DNA of 58,023 nucleotides, from NCBI GenBank assembly GCA_019308745.1, contig JAFDHO010000002.1, positions 1-58,023 on the forward strand, written 5' to 3'. This document shows positions 35,259 through 46,769 of this stretch, in pieces (position 1 is the first letter of the stretch; each line of letters begins with the position of its first letter). This DNA is from Deltaproteobacteria bacterium. GTDB taxonomy: Bacteria; Desulfobacterota; DSM-4660; Desulfatiglandales; HGW-15. The notes beneath the pieces were generated by a model. That model was not told where the DNA came from, ran no database searches, and saw nothing but the letters and a program-made list of their open reading frames with translations. The position numbers were made by a program, and so were the translations under genes.

Positions 35259-36004
35259 TTTGTGACCGGGGCTCACTGTCCGGGCCCTCCCGTTGCGTTC
35301 GGGGCCGCCTGGGCAAGCGACTTCTCTTGACCTGGAATTCCTGTGCCCTGGCAGGCTCCACCGCCCCCTCAACCATGCCAATTGTTAACTTTTTCACAAA
35401 GCCACGATTGTGTGAAATATTTCTCAAAGATCGATCCTTTCCGCCTCTTTGCCAAACCCAGAATTCTTTCACCCTACTCACACAGGGAGAAAATCTTGTG
35501 CCCCCTTCTCAGATCCAAGATGCCTCCCCGCATTCATCTCGTCCCCACCGGTAAGACCCTTTAACCCTTTCATATTTTTGGTTCATGCAAAAACCTTACC
35601 TACAAAGGACATTATTTTCGATCCCTTGCTTGCGAGAAAAAATGGCGCAAAATAAATTGAAATTTGAAGAAAAACAACGAAATTTGAAAAAAGACGAAGA
35701 TCAGAAATGTGACATTTTTTATTCACAGGATATCGAATCATGCAAAGCCTCTGAATTTGTGCTGGATTTTTGCCTTGACGAAATCTCTTTGTTTGTTGGA
35801 AGGTTATCTGTCTTGGAAATTTTATCATCAGGATTTCAGAGGCTTATCCATTGTCAATAGGCTCCATCAAGGTAACCCTTCCTCTGGTTTCTTAAACTTT
35901 GACAGATTTTATAGTATTCGGCTAAATGCCAACTTTAAAATCCTAGGGTAATAGCCATCAACTCAAGCGACAACTCCCCTTCTACCTGTCTTAAGAGGAA
36001 AAAA
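35259..36004. other. Probable replication-origin region between parS and the first dnaA-like gene
   Basis: This 746-bp gap between divergent genes holds no convincing gene. From about 35560 to 35960 it is markedly AT-rich, unlike the rest of the window. A perfect DnaA box (TTATTCACA, 35719-35727) lies in that stretch, and imperfect ones occur at 35387-35395 (TTTTTCACA) and near 35848. Neighbouring parS, parAB, dnaA, gyrAB and dnaN genes also point to the origin. The alternative origin sites are the gaps beside the second dnaA. Base skew was not computed. Confidence 0.45.
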
Positions 36005-37354
36005 ATGACGACAATATGGGAACTGGTAAAGGAACAGATGAAGGATGAATTACCCGAACACAGTTTTGCCATGTGGATCGCCCCCCTCAGGTACCTCGAA
36101 GAAAGGGAAGACACTCTGGTACTCGGGTGCCCAAACAAATTCTCCCTCAACTGGATTTCCGAGAACTACAGGGCCCTGATGGAGGAGAAGCTCGACAAGG
36201 TGGGTGACAAATCCAGGCGGATCTCCTTGAAGACGAGCGCCCCCAGGAGGGAGAATACCCCCCTCCCTTTCCTGGAAACTCCACAGCAGCTCCGCCTCCC
36301 CAGAATCGAGGGACCAAGTTCTCACCAAAAAAGATGCTTGAACGACCAATTCACCTTTGACAGGTTCGTGGTCGGGAAGTCCAATGAATTCGCCTACTCC
36401 GTTTCAAGGGCCATTACCCAAGACGGAACCTGGCCCTACAGTCATATCTTTCTGGTTGCCAACACCGGCCTCGGGAAAAGCCACCTTTCCCAGGCCATAG
36501 GCAATGCCATCCTGGACGGGGACCCGAAGGTGAGAGTCCTCTACCTTACGGCCGAGGACTTCATCAACCAGATGATCTTTGCACTCAAGGGCAATCGCAT
36601 CGAGGAATTCAAGAACAAGTTCCGCCGTTCCTGCGATGTGCTCCTCCTGGAGGAGGTCCACTTCCTGAGCGGCAAGGAAAAGACCCAGGCCGAACTTGAA
36701 CATACCCTGGACGCCCTTGCCAATGACAACAAGAAGCTCATTTTCACCAGTTCTTTGCTCCCGAAGCATATCCCCCACTTGAAGAAAGGCCTTTCCTCCC
36801 GGCTTACCTCCGGCATCATTACAAGGATTGAACCTCCCGATTACCATACGCGGCTCAGAATCATCGAGAGGAAATCCGGTGAAGAGGGCCTCTCCCTCCG
36901 TTCGGATGTCATTGAAATGCTCGCCAAGTGCCTGGAGGGAGACATCCGTCAGATAGAGAGCGCCCTCAAATGCCTCAAGGCCAAGTCAGAGCTTTTGAAG
37001 GAAAGAATCAACAAAGACCTTGCCAGGGACATACTCCAATGTCACGCTCCCTTGAAAAAGACCATCACGGTAGAAGACATACAAGCACTCATTTGTAAGT
37101 ATTTCAAGGTCGACCCGATTATGCTCAGATCCAAATCAAGAAAGAAACTCCACTCCTATCCAAGGAACATTTATGTCTATCTCTGCCGGCTATTCACCGA
37201 TTCCACTGTCCAGGACATAGGGGACACCATCAATCGCAATCATTCAACCGTGCTCTACTCCTCCGAAGTCATCGAGCACATGATCAAGAAAGACGCCAAG
37301 GTGAGGAATCACGTCGATTTTCTCAAGCAAAAACTCAGGGATATGACCCGATGA
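36005..37354 (+). CDS. dnaA: DnaA-like replication initiator, first copy (divergent Walker B and DNA-binding signature)
   Basis: The 449-residue protein has the DnaA order: domain I (TIWELVKEQMKDELPEHSFAM), a short linker, an AAA ATPase and a C-terminal helix-turn-helix. The Walker A loop ANTGLGKSH (residues about 151-160) is near normal. The Walker B segment reads LLLEEVHFL, with Glu216-Glu217 in place of the usual Asp-Asp. The arginine finger in SSRLTSG and the sensor II arginine in GDIRQIESAL are present. The DNA-binding signature reads NRNHSTVLYSS where most DnaA proteins have a DHTTV type motif, so its box preference may differ. It starts next to the AT-rich putative origin, with agaggaaaaa before the ATG. 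A second dnaA lies at 46742-48079. Confidence 0.85.
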   Translation: MTTIWELVKEQMKDELPEHSFAMWIAPLRYLEEREDTLVLGCPNKFSLNWISENYRALMEEKLDKVGDKSRRISLKTSAPRRENTPLPFLETPQQLRLPRIEGPSSHQKRCLNDQFTFDRFVVGKSNEFAYSVSRAITQDGTWPYSHIFLVANTGLGKSHLSQAIGNAILDGDPKVRVLYLTAEDFINQMIFALKGNRIEEFKNKFRRSCDVLLLEEVHFLSGKEKTQAELEHTLDALANDNKKLIFTSSLLPKHIPHLKKGLSSRLTSGIITRIEPPDYHTRLRIIERKSGEEGLSLRSDVIEMLAKCLEGDIRQIESALKCLKAKSELLKERINKDLARDILQCHAPLKKTITVEDIQALICKYFKVDPIMLRSKSRKKLHSYPRNIYVYLCRLFTDSTVQDIGDTINRNHSTVLYSSEVIEHMIKKDAKVRNHVDFLKQKLRDMTR

Positions 37355-37608
37355 TCGAAACCGATCCCTTGCCTCTGAAGAGCCTTGCCCTCTGGATAAC
37401 CATCATCTGCTCGGCGATTGTCAGTGCCTACATCATATTCGTCTCGGCAGCGTCGATCTGGGTTGGTGTTTCCCATCTCAGCGAGGAAGGCGCCTGGGCC
37501 CCCATACTCGCAGGCTCTCTGGCCATTTTTCTGACGTCACTTCTCTCTTTTGTACTGGTCAGATATCTTTTGAGAAAGATCAAGCAGAAAGACATCATTG
37601 ATCTATGA
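37351..37608 (+). CDS. Small two-helix membrane protein coupled to the first dnaA
   Basis: The 85-residue protein has two hydrophobic segments (about residues 10-38 and 49-72) joined by a short acidic loop and ends in a basic tail (RYLLRKIKQKD). I do not recognise the family. It may resemble the AtpZ/AtpI-type small membrane proteins only in size. The ATG at 37351 overlaps the dnaA stop (ATGA), which indicates translational coupling. That link is the only clue to its role. Confidence 0.6.
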   Translation: MIETDPLPLKSLALWITIICSAIVSAYIIFVSAASIWVGVSHLSEEGAWAPILAGSLAIFLTSLLSFVLVRYLLRKIKQKDIIDL

Positions 37609-37711
37609 CCTTCCACGTCATCCTGCTGCCCAGAAGATCTGCCACACACCTTGCAAAACCCAGAACGACACCCTGTAAGGGAAAGATCGCGAGTGCCCTT
37701 ATAGAACTCCC

Positions 37712-37891
37712 CTACTCTGCCTGCTCGTAAAAATTCCTCAGGAATTCTCCCTCCTTCGGGGAAAGGTTGAATCTTAAAGCGGCCCTTTCAATAAGGGCAG
37801 AAATCGGGGCGGACTTCTCAACCATCTTCACCTCCGAGATCCACTTTATGGCCCTCCTCATCTTTTCTCCCTTGGGTTGTAGCGATTCCAT
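37712..37891 (-). CDS. Small conserved-looking helical protein of unknown function
   Basis: The 59-residue protein is highly charged and helical, with the core RRAIKWISEVKMVEKSAPIS followed by IERAALRFNLSPKEGEFL. I recall similar short proteins in Desulfobacterota but no function. The ATG at 37891 has a gaggaga site seven bases upstream, while a longer open frame to 38053 has no support. It stands alone, convergent with the small membrane protein gene. The 100-base gap between them shows no clear terminator. Confidence 0.5.
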   Translation of the reverse strand: MESLQPKGEKMRRAIKWISEVKMVEKSAPISALIERAALRFNLSPKEGEFLRNFYEQAE

Positions 37892-38194
37892 ATTATCTCT
37901 CCTCGACCCCTTCCTGCCATTCTTTGAGGGATCATTGCACCTCGTACACCGTTCCTCCCCTGACCCTTCGGCGCTGGATCCCCGGCCATGGGAGAAACAA
38001 ATCCTGTGGACCTGACCCTGGATGGGGTCTATAATACACGGGATGTTGCCCAAATTCCATTATTTGCTTTACCCCCGAACAGGGACTATCAAGGGGCTAA
38101 CCACCGTCATTGTTATGTTTTGGGCAACGGCCTGTACACGGCTGATCGGCCTTTTTCAGTCAGACTTTGACCCCAAGCCCTTACGGACCTCGAC

Positions 38195-39313
38195 ATGAAA
38201 GATCTCAACTGGCTCATCAAGCTCACGATCATCGCGGCGATGCTGCTGGGACTTCCTCCCTTGGGGATCCTTGCCGCCGGAAGGCCCATTGGGCCCTATC
38301 TCCAGTTTCCGCCCAAGACCCTTCATATCCAGCAGGCCCCCTTTTCGTGGTTTGTCTTTTTCTTGCTCTCGGCCTTTCTCTTATCGGTGATATGCCCCTT
38401 TGTTGTGCGGGGTCTTCGACCCAGGGGTAAACCTGAGCGGCGAGAGAGGCCCCTCCATCCTCTCCCTCTATGGGGGTGGGCGGGACTGGCCCTGGGAATA
38501 CTCGCCTGGGTCACAGCATGGACCAGGCTTCCCCTGTTCTCAGCACTCCAGCCCCATACCTTCACCCCCATCTGGTACGGCTACATCCTCTTTGTCAGCT
38601 CCCTTGCCTTTAGAAAGACCGGCCGCTGCATGCTGATGAATCAGCCCCGCCCCTTTCTGTTGCTCTTCCCGGGAAGTGCCCTGTTCTGGTGGTTCTTCGA
38701 GTTCCTGAATCGGTTTGTTCACAATTGGTACTATGTGGGCAAGGAATTCGGCCCCTGGGAATACTTCTGGTACGCAACCCTGCCTTTTTCGACGGTACTC
38801 CCCGCGGTGTTGAGCACCAGGGAACTGATCCTTGCCTCTTCCTGGTTAAGGGGAAGATTCTCGCCTTTTCTCCCTTTGAAACTGCCCCGACCCCCGCAGG
38901 CGGCCATCATCATTATGCTTCTGGCGGGCCTTGGGCTGGCGATGATCGGCATATATCCGGATTACCTCTTCCCTCTCCTCTGGGTATCACCCTTTCTCAT
39001 TATTCTATCCCTCCAGGTGCTCTTCGGTGATCAAAACGTCTTCTCCTTGGTGCCAAAGGGAGACTGGACGTTCATTGTCTCTTCCGCTCTGGCTGCCCTT
39101 ATATGTGGCTTTTTCTGGGAGATGTGGAACTTTTACAGCTTCGCCAAATGGAAATACACCATTCCCTTTGTGCAAAGATTCCATGTCTTTGAGATGCCCC
39201 TGCTCGGATATGCGGGCTACCTCCCCTTTGGTCTTGAATGTGCCGCCGTTGCACAATTGCTCTTCCCCAGCCTAGGCAGCTCTCGTGATACTTCTCAGGG
39301 GATTGTAGAATAG
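38195..39313 (+). CDS. Polytopic membrane protein of unknown function with a duplicated motif
   Basis: The 372-residue protein has about nine to ten hydrophobic segments and little outside the membrane. I do not recognise the family. Two related motifs occur, FEFLNRFVHNWYY in the middle and WEMWNFYSFAKWKY near the end. Each lies in a membrane helix end with Glu, Asn, Trp and Tyr in similar spacing, which suggests an internal duplication and a polar site inside the membrane. The protein could be a transporter or a membrane-bound enzyme. The upstream 300 bases from 37892 hold no other gene. It is convergent with gpsA. Confidence 0.7.
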   Translation: MKDLNWLIKLTIIAAMLLGLPPLGILAAGRPIGPYLQFPPKTLHIQQAPFSWFVFFLLSAFLLSVICPFVVRGLRPRGKPERRERPLHPLPLWGWAGLALGILAWVTAWTRLPLFSALQPHTFTPIWYGYILFVSSLAFRKTGRCMLMNQPRPFLLLFPGSALFWWFFEFLNRFVHNWYYVGKEFGPWEYFWYATLPFSTVLPAVLSTRELILASSWLRGRFSPFLPLKLPRPPQAAIIIMLLAGLGLAMIGIYPDYLFPLLWVSPFLIILSLQVLFGDQNVFSLVPKGDWTFIVSSALAALICGFFWEMWNFYSFAKWKYTIPFVQRFHVFEMPLLGYAGYLPFGLECAAVAQLLFPSLGSSRDTSQGIVE

Positions 39314-39353
39314 GGCAAAAGGTGGGGGGTATCGTCAGGCTCTTCATCCTCCC

Positions 39354-40367
39354 CTAAGCATCATCCTCTATTTCCTTTTTCAAGGCCCTGCCCATCAGGT
39401 CCTTCACCGCTTCTCTGGGGTCCTTACCCCGGTAGAGTATTTCATAGACCTGGGTGCAGATGGGCATATCCACCTCCTTCTTTCTCGCAAGTTCATAAAC
39501 CGACAGGGTGGTCTTGATCCCCTCCGCGACCATGGTCATCCCGGCGGTGATCTGCTCCAGGCTCATGCCCGTGCCTATTTTGAGCCCTACGGTCCTGTTT
39601 CTGCTCAAATCACCCGTACAGGTCAAAACGAGATCACCCATTCCGGCCAAGCCCGCAAAGGTCAAGGGGTGTGCCCCCATGGTGACCCCAAGTCTCGTGA
39701 TTTCTGCGAGGCCTCTCGTAATTAGGGCGGCCCTCGCATTGCTTCCAAAGTTCAGGCCATCCGAAGCGCCTGCAGCTATGGCAATCACATTCTTTATTGC
39801 GCCGCACAGCTGGATTCCCACGACGTCCTGGCTTGTATAGACCCTGAAATATTCTGTGGAGAATACCCTCTGTAATCTCTCGGCAAGGGTCTGACTCCGG
39901 CTGGCAATGGTCACCGCTGTCGGACGCTTGACAAAGACCTCCCTGGCGAAGCTGGGGCCTGCCAGACATGCAAATCTCCCCACATACTCTCCTGGTAGAA
40001 GGGTCTCAGCTACCTGTGACATGATCTGGAGCGTATCGTTTTCTATCCCCTTTGTAGCTGATACGAGGCACATACTCGCCTCCAGATAGGGTTTGATACC
40101 CTTTAAGATCTCCCTGAAGACATGGGACGGGACCACCAGCAGGACAATGTCCTTGTGCCTCAGGGCCTCTTCAAAGGTCTGGACCGGTCTCAACTGGGGA
40201 ATCAATTTCATACCGGGCAAGAATGTGCGATTGATCCCCTCCTGCTTTATCTGTTGGTAGACCTCCTCCTCCCTCACCCATAGGTCAACGGTGTACCCCT
40301 TCTCTGCGAGCATGTTGGCGAGGGTCGTTCCCCAGCTACCTGCTCCTATGACCGCTACCTTTTCCAT
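39354..40367 (-). CDS. gpsA: Glycerol-3-phosphate dehydrogenase [NAD(P)+]
   Basis: GpsA makes sn-glycerol 3-phosphate from dihydroxyacetone phosphate for phospholipid synthesis. The 337-residue protein has the N-terminal dinucleotide loop VIGAGSWGTTLANMLAEKG, the catalytic lysine region CGAIKNVIAIAAGASDGL and the GLAGMGDLVLTCTGDLSRNR signature. Length and motifs are typical. It is transcribed after gyrA with a 90-base gap and may be co-transcribed with it. Confidence 0.95.
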   Translation of the reverse strand: MEKVAVIGAGSWGTTLANMLAEKGYTVDLWVREEEVYQQIKQEGINRTFLPGMKLIPQLRPVQTFEEALRHKDIVLLVVPSHVFREILKGIKPYLEASMCLVSATKGIENDTLQIMSQVAETLLPGEYVGRFACLAGPSFAREVFVKRPTAVTIASRSQTLAERLQRVFSTEYFRVYTSQDVVGIQLCGAIKNVIAIAAGASDGLNFGSNARAALITRGLAEITRLGVTMGAHPLTFAGLAGMGDLVLTCTGDLSRNRTVGLKIGTGMSLEQITAGMTMVAEGIKTTLSVYELARKKEVDMPICTQVYEILYRGKDPREAVKDLMGRALKKEIEDDA

Positions 40368-40456
40368 CTCAGCATCTCACGCACCCGATAGCCTTCACCC
40401 GCAAGTCCCCCGCCCTGGCATCACGGTGAGGGTCAAACTCCCACGGGAACAGCCCC

Positions 40457-42877
40457 TTAATCTTCGATGACCCTGGCCACTGCAACCACCTTTTCCGCCT
40501 CTGCAAGATCGATGAGCTTCACACCCTGGGTGTTCCTGCCAATAACCGAAATATCGTTTACCCTTAGGCGGATAATCTTTCCCTGGCCCGTTATGATCAT
40601 CACCTCGTCCTGGTCTGAGACCTGGGAGCCATACACCACGTGCCCCTTCCTCTCTGTTACCTTTATGGTCAGTATCCCCTTGCCTCCCCTGCCTTGACGT
40701 CTGTAGTCTTGGGTCTTGGTTCGTTTTCCGTAGCCGTTTTCTGTAACAGTCAGGATGGTGGAATCGCCCTCTATGACGTCCATCCCAACAACTTCGTCTC
40801 CCTTTTCCAACCTGATCCCTATGTTCCCCGTGGCCAGGCGACCCATGCTTCTGATTTCGGCCTCGTGGAATCTGATGGACTTCCCCATTCGGGTTGTCAT
40901 AAAGATATCCGTATCCCCGGTGGTCTGCCTCACGCATATGAGTTCGTCTCCCTGTCTTATGCCAGTGGCTGCTATCCCACCGGAACGTGGATGGCTGTAA
41001 GCCATGAGAGGAGTCTTCTTGACCAGCCCCATCTTTGTCGCCATCAGGACATACTTGCCTTCTGAAAAATCCCTGATCGCCAGGGTCGTCGCCACCCTCT
41101 CCCCCCTCTTGAGGTCCAGGAGGTTGATGACGGCCTTTCCCCGAGACATCCTTCCCGCCTCAGGGATCTCGTGGACCTTCTTCCAGTAAACACGACCCTT
41201 GTTGGTGAAAAAGAGTAGGTTGTCATGGGAAGAGGCCACAAAGAGATGCTCCACGAAATCCTCTTTCTTGGTCTTGACGCCGGTCATACCCTTTCCACCC
41301 CGGCGCTGGGCCCTGTAAAGGCTAATGGGGTTTCTCTTGATATAACCGTCGTGACTGATGGTCACGACCATGTCTTCATCTGCGATGAGGTCCTCCAGGT
41401 CAATATCCCCGCTCTCGTCCAGGATCTCTGTTCTCCTTTCATCCCCGTATTCTTCCATGATCTTTTCTGTCTCTTCCTTGATGATCTCGTTGACCAAAGC
41501 GGGGCTCTCCAGAATGGCCTTGAATCTGCTGATGTCCTTTATCAGGTCTTTGTACTCCCTGTTTATCTTTTCCCTTTCAAGGCCTGTGAGCCTCTGCAAT
41601 CTCATTTCCAGGATTGCCTGAGCCTGGACCTCCGTCAAGTCGAAACCCGAGATCAGCCTCTCTTTGGCGGACTTCGGATCCGCAGAGGATCTTATGGTCT
41701 CGATGACCTCGTCCAGGGAATCAAGGGCCTTTTTCAACCCTTCAAGGACATGGGCCCTCTCCTCTGCCTTGTTGAGGTCGTGGACCGTCCTCTTCACGAC
41801 TATTTCGTAGCGGTGCCTGATGAAGTGTTGGATCATCTCCTTCAGGTTGAGAACCTGGGGTCTGCCCTGGACCAGGGCCAAGAATATTATTCCGAAGGAG
41901 ATCTCCATCTGGGTGAACTTGTAAAGACGATTCAGGATGACCATGGCCTCTGCATCCTTACGTATGTCAATGGCAATACGCATTCCGTCCCTGTCCGATT
42001 CGTCCCGGATGTCCAGGACACCCTCTATTTTCTTCTCCTTAACCAGTTCCGCGATTTTCTCCAGGAGCTTTGATTTGTTTACCTGAAAGGGGATTTCAGA
42101 GATGATTATTCGCTCCTTCCCCTTTTTGAGTCTCTCCACGAAGGCCCTGGCCCTTATCTTGATGATGCCCCTGCCTGTCTGGTACGCCTCCCTGATCCCT
42201 TTCCTGCCAAGAATGAATCCGGCAGTGGGAAAGTCGGGGCCCCTGATGACCTCCATGAGGTCCTTCAGATCCCTTTGGGGATCATCAATCATCATGGTGA
42301 TGCCCTTGCAGACCTCCCGGAGGTTGTGCGGAGGTATGTTTGTTGCCATCCCTACCGCGATGCCCGAAGACCCGTTTATCAGGAGGCTCGGCACCTTGGT
42401 GGGGAGTATTGCCGGTTCATTGAGAGATCCATCGTAGTTTGGAAAAAAGCCGACCGTATCCTTTTCAATATCTTGAAGGAACTCCTCTGCCAGCTTGGTC
42501 ATCCTAACTTCGGTGTACCTCATGGCAGCTGGAGGATCTCCATCCACCGATCCAAAGTTGCCCTGGCCGTCTATGAGGGGATACCTCATGGAGAAGTCCT
42601 GAGCCATCCTCACAATTGTGTCGTACACGGCAGCATCCCCGTGGGGATGGTATTTTCCGATGACATCCCCCACGATACGAGCAGATTTCTTATAGGGTTT
42701 GTTATGGTAATTCTTAATCTCCTGCATGGCATAGAGCACTCTCCGGTGGACGGGCTTTAGGCCGTCTTTGATATCAGGCAGGGCCCTCCCCACGATGACA
42801 CTCATAGAGTACTCTAGATAGGATCTCCTCATCTCGTCTTCTATATTGACTTGTGCTGCCTCAAAATCCGCGCTCAT
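40457..42877 (-). CDS. gyrA: DNA gyrase subunit A
   Basis: GyrA forms the DNA-cleaving part of the A2B2 gyrase. The 806-residue protein has the winged-helix start, the catalytic tyrosine in the [10 protein letters not shown] segment, a coiled-coil gate and a C-terminal beta-pinwheel. The gyrase box QRRGGKG identifies it as gyrase and not topoisomerase IV ParC. Serine in the quinolone region is seen in [10 protein letters not shown], where the usual Ser/Asp positions are Ala/Asp. The start at 42877 overlaps no gene and lies 28 bases after gyrB. Confidence 0.96.
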   Translation of the reverse strand: MSADFEAAQVNIEDEMRRSYLEYSMSVIVGRALPDIKDGLKPVHRRVLYAMQEIKNYHNKPYKKSARIVGDVIGKYHPHGDAAVYDTIVRMAQDFSMRYPLIDGQGNFGSVDGDPPAAMRYTEVRMTKLAEEFLQDIEKDTVGFFPNYDGSLNEPAILPTKVPSLLINGSSGIAVGMATNIPPHNLREVCKGITMMIDDPQRDLKDLMEVIRGPDFPTAGFILGRKGIREAYQTGRGIIKIRARAFVERLKKGKERIIISEIPFQVNKSKLLEKIAELVKEKKIEGVLDIRDESDRDGMRIAIDIRKDAEAMVILNRLYKFTQMEISFGIIFLALVQGRPQVLNLKEMIQHFIRHRYEIVVKRTVHDLNKAEERAHVLEGLKKALDSLDEVIETIRSSADPKSAKERLISGFDLTEVQAQAILEMRLQRLTGLEREKINREYKDLIKDISRFKAILESPALVNEIIKEETEKIMEEYGDERRTEILDESGDIDLEDLIADEDMVVTISHDGYIKRNPISLYRAQRRGGKGMTGVKTKKEDFVEHLFVASSHDNLLFFTNKGRVYWKKVHEIPEAGRMSRGKAVINLLDLKRGERVATTLAIRDFSEGKYVLMATKMGLVKKTPLMAYSHPRSGGIAATGIRQGDELICVRQTTGDTDIFMTTRMGKSIRFHEAEIRSMGRLATGNIGIRLEKGDEVVGMDVIEGDSTILTVTENGYGKRTKTQDYRRQGRGGKGILTIKVTERKGHVVYGSQVSDQDEVMIITGQGKIIRLRVNDISVIGRNTQGVKLIDLAEAEKVVAVARVIED

Positions 42878-42905
42878 CTATTCTCTCCCTGCAAAGAGCC
42901 TTGGG

Positions 42906-45290
<2,385 letters not shown>

Positions 45291-45365
45291 CTACACCTCA
45301 CGCCTTATTAAGATTGTATAGAATAAGGAAAATAATCCTTTTTCTGTTTTCCTTGTGCTAATTCT

Positions 45366-46481
45366 CTATATACGCATTGGCATGATAAGGCCTAAGAACC
45401 CTTCATCCTGCTCACCCCTTATCAGGCAGGGGCTCGAATTATCTACGAATCCGATCTCTATCCTATCACTCTCCATGGCTTGTAGTGCATCTATGAAGTA
45501 TCGCGGATTGAACCCCGCCTCCAGCCTTTCATGCTTGTAATCCACTTCGATCACCTCTTGAGCATCGCCTATATCCGGATTGATGGAGACCAATTCCAAC
45601 CGGTCACTCTCGAGGGTCACCTTTACACCCCGGTAGCTCTCGCTGCTCAATATAACCATCTTCTTCATTCCCTCCAGCATCTCGTCCCTGCCGATCTTTG
45701 TAAAGCTCATTGTCTTTCTCGGTATCACTGCATTGTAATCAGGGAACTTACTCTCCAGGAGTCTTACGAGAATCGTGGTGTTTTCATTTCTGGCGATGCA
45801 GTTGTTGTCTTTGAATCCAATCTGGACGGTTTCGCTCTCTAACGCGAGCCTACCCACCTCAACCATGCCCTTCTTTGGGATCATAACCCCACCGTCCAAC
45901 TTAATTGTATCGATATCCTCAACCTCTTTGTCTATCAGCGAGAGGCGATGTCCGTCCGTTGAGACCATTCTGAGGAGGGTTTTTCCATCCCTCTCGACCC
46001 GCTCCGCGAATACCCCGGAAAGCTTAAATCCCGCCTCCTCCATTGTTACAGAAAATATGGTCTTGTTGACCATTTCTGCCAGGATCTCCCCGCGAATAGA
46101 TATAGTCGAGACATCCTCTGGCTGGACAAGCACGGGATATTCGTCTGAAGGAAGACCTGCTAAGTTGTAACGGGCTTTTCCGTCAGAGAGAAAGGTCCAG
46201 TTATTTTCTCTTTCCTTTATGTGAATTGTGGGACTTTTGCTTTCTTTCAGTATCTCAAAGAGCTTCCTCCCAGATATGGTTATGGAGCCCTCTTCGATGA
46301 CCTCGGCAGGTATCTTCTGCTGGAAGCTTATTTCAAGATCTGTCGCAGATATGAGGAGATGGGAGCCGTTGCCCCTCAGGAGCACCATGGACAAGATCGG
46401 CATATTGCTCCTCTTTTCTATGATGCTCTGTACCCTGGATATGGACCTGTAGATCTCATTTCTATCTATTTTTATTTCCAT
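45366..46481 (-). CDS. dnaN: DNA polymerase III beta subunit (sliding clamp)
   Basis: DnaN is the ring that tethers the replicative polymerase to DNA. The 371-residue protein has the three-domain clamp fold, recognised by MEIKIDRNEIYRSISRVQSI, TDLEISFQQKIPAEV, the middle GVFAERV and STDGHRLSL motifs and the terminal LIMPMRI (polymerase-binding pocket end). The ATG at 46481 with ggagg six bases upstream is preferred over a TTG at 46493. The 260-base gap to the second dnaA is AT-rich and holds no clear DnaA box. Confidence 0.95.
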   Translation of the reverse strand: MEIKIDRNEIYRSISRVQSIIEKRSNMPILSMVLLRGNGSHLLISATDLEISFQQKIPAEVIEEGSITISGRKLFEILKESKSPTIHIKERENNWTFLSDGKARYNLAGLPSDEYPVLVQPEDVSTISIRGEILAEMVNKTIFSVTMEEAGFKLSGVFAERVERDGKTLLRMVSTDGHRLSLIDKEVEDIDTIKLDGGVMIPKKGMVEVGRLALESETVQIGFKDNNCIARNENTTILVRLLESKFPDYNAVIPRKTMSFTKIGRDEMLEGMKKMVILSSESYRGVKVTLESDRLELVSINPDIGDAQEVIEVDYKHERLEAGFNPRYFIDALQAMESDRIEIGFVDNSSPCLIRGEQDEGFLGLIMPMRI

Positions 46482-46565
46482 AATATCCTCCAATATATAA
46501 TCATATGATCGGTGGTATTGTTCAAAAGTAGTTTAACCCTTTGTCATGGTTATTAGAAGTTAGAA

Positions 46566-46769
46566 GTGATCATTCATCGGATTTTAGACATAAAAAGGCC
46601 TCCAATATTTTACGCTCTCCTGGTCGCTGCAATATTATTACCAATGTTCATCAATCGAGAAAAGAAACTAACACCTGTCGAGACACCGGAGGCACGCATG
46701 CCGAAGTGCCCGGGCATCCTTGGATCTCTTGAATCCCTGCACTATTTGGTTTTATGCCCGGATTTGTAG
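46566..46769 (+). CDS. Possible small membrane peptide (doubtful)
   Basis: A 67-codon frame with a GTG start lies in the dnaA-dnaN gap and runs into the antisense of dnaA. It contains one hydrophobic stretch (FYALLVAAILLPMFI) flanked by basic residues. There is no ribosome-binding site and no recognised family. The hydrophobic stretch is the only argument for it, and chance is equally likely. Confidence 0.15.
   Translation: MIIHRILDIKRPPIFYALLVAAILLPMFINREKKLTPVETPEARMPKCPGILGSLESLHYLVLCPDL

Noticed and set aside
35585-35860. A 91-codon frame in the putative origin region
   Set aside because: It lies in AT-rich DNA with DnaA-box sequence, lacks a ribosome-binding site and has no recognisable domain.
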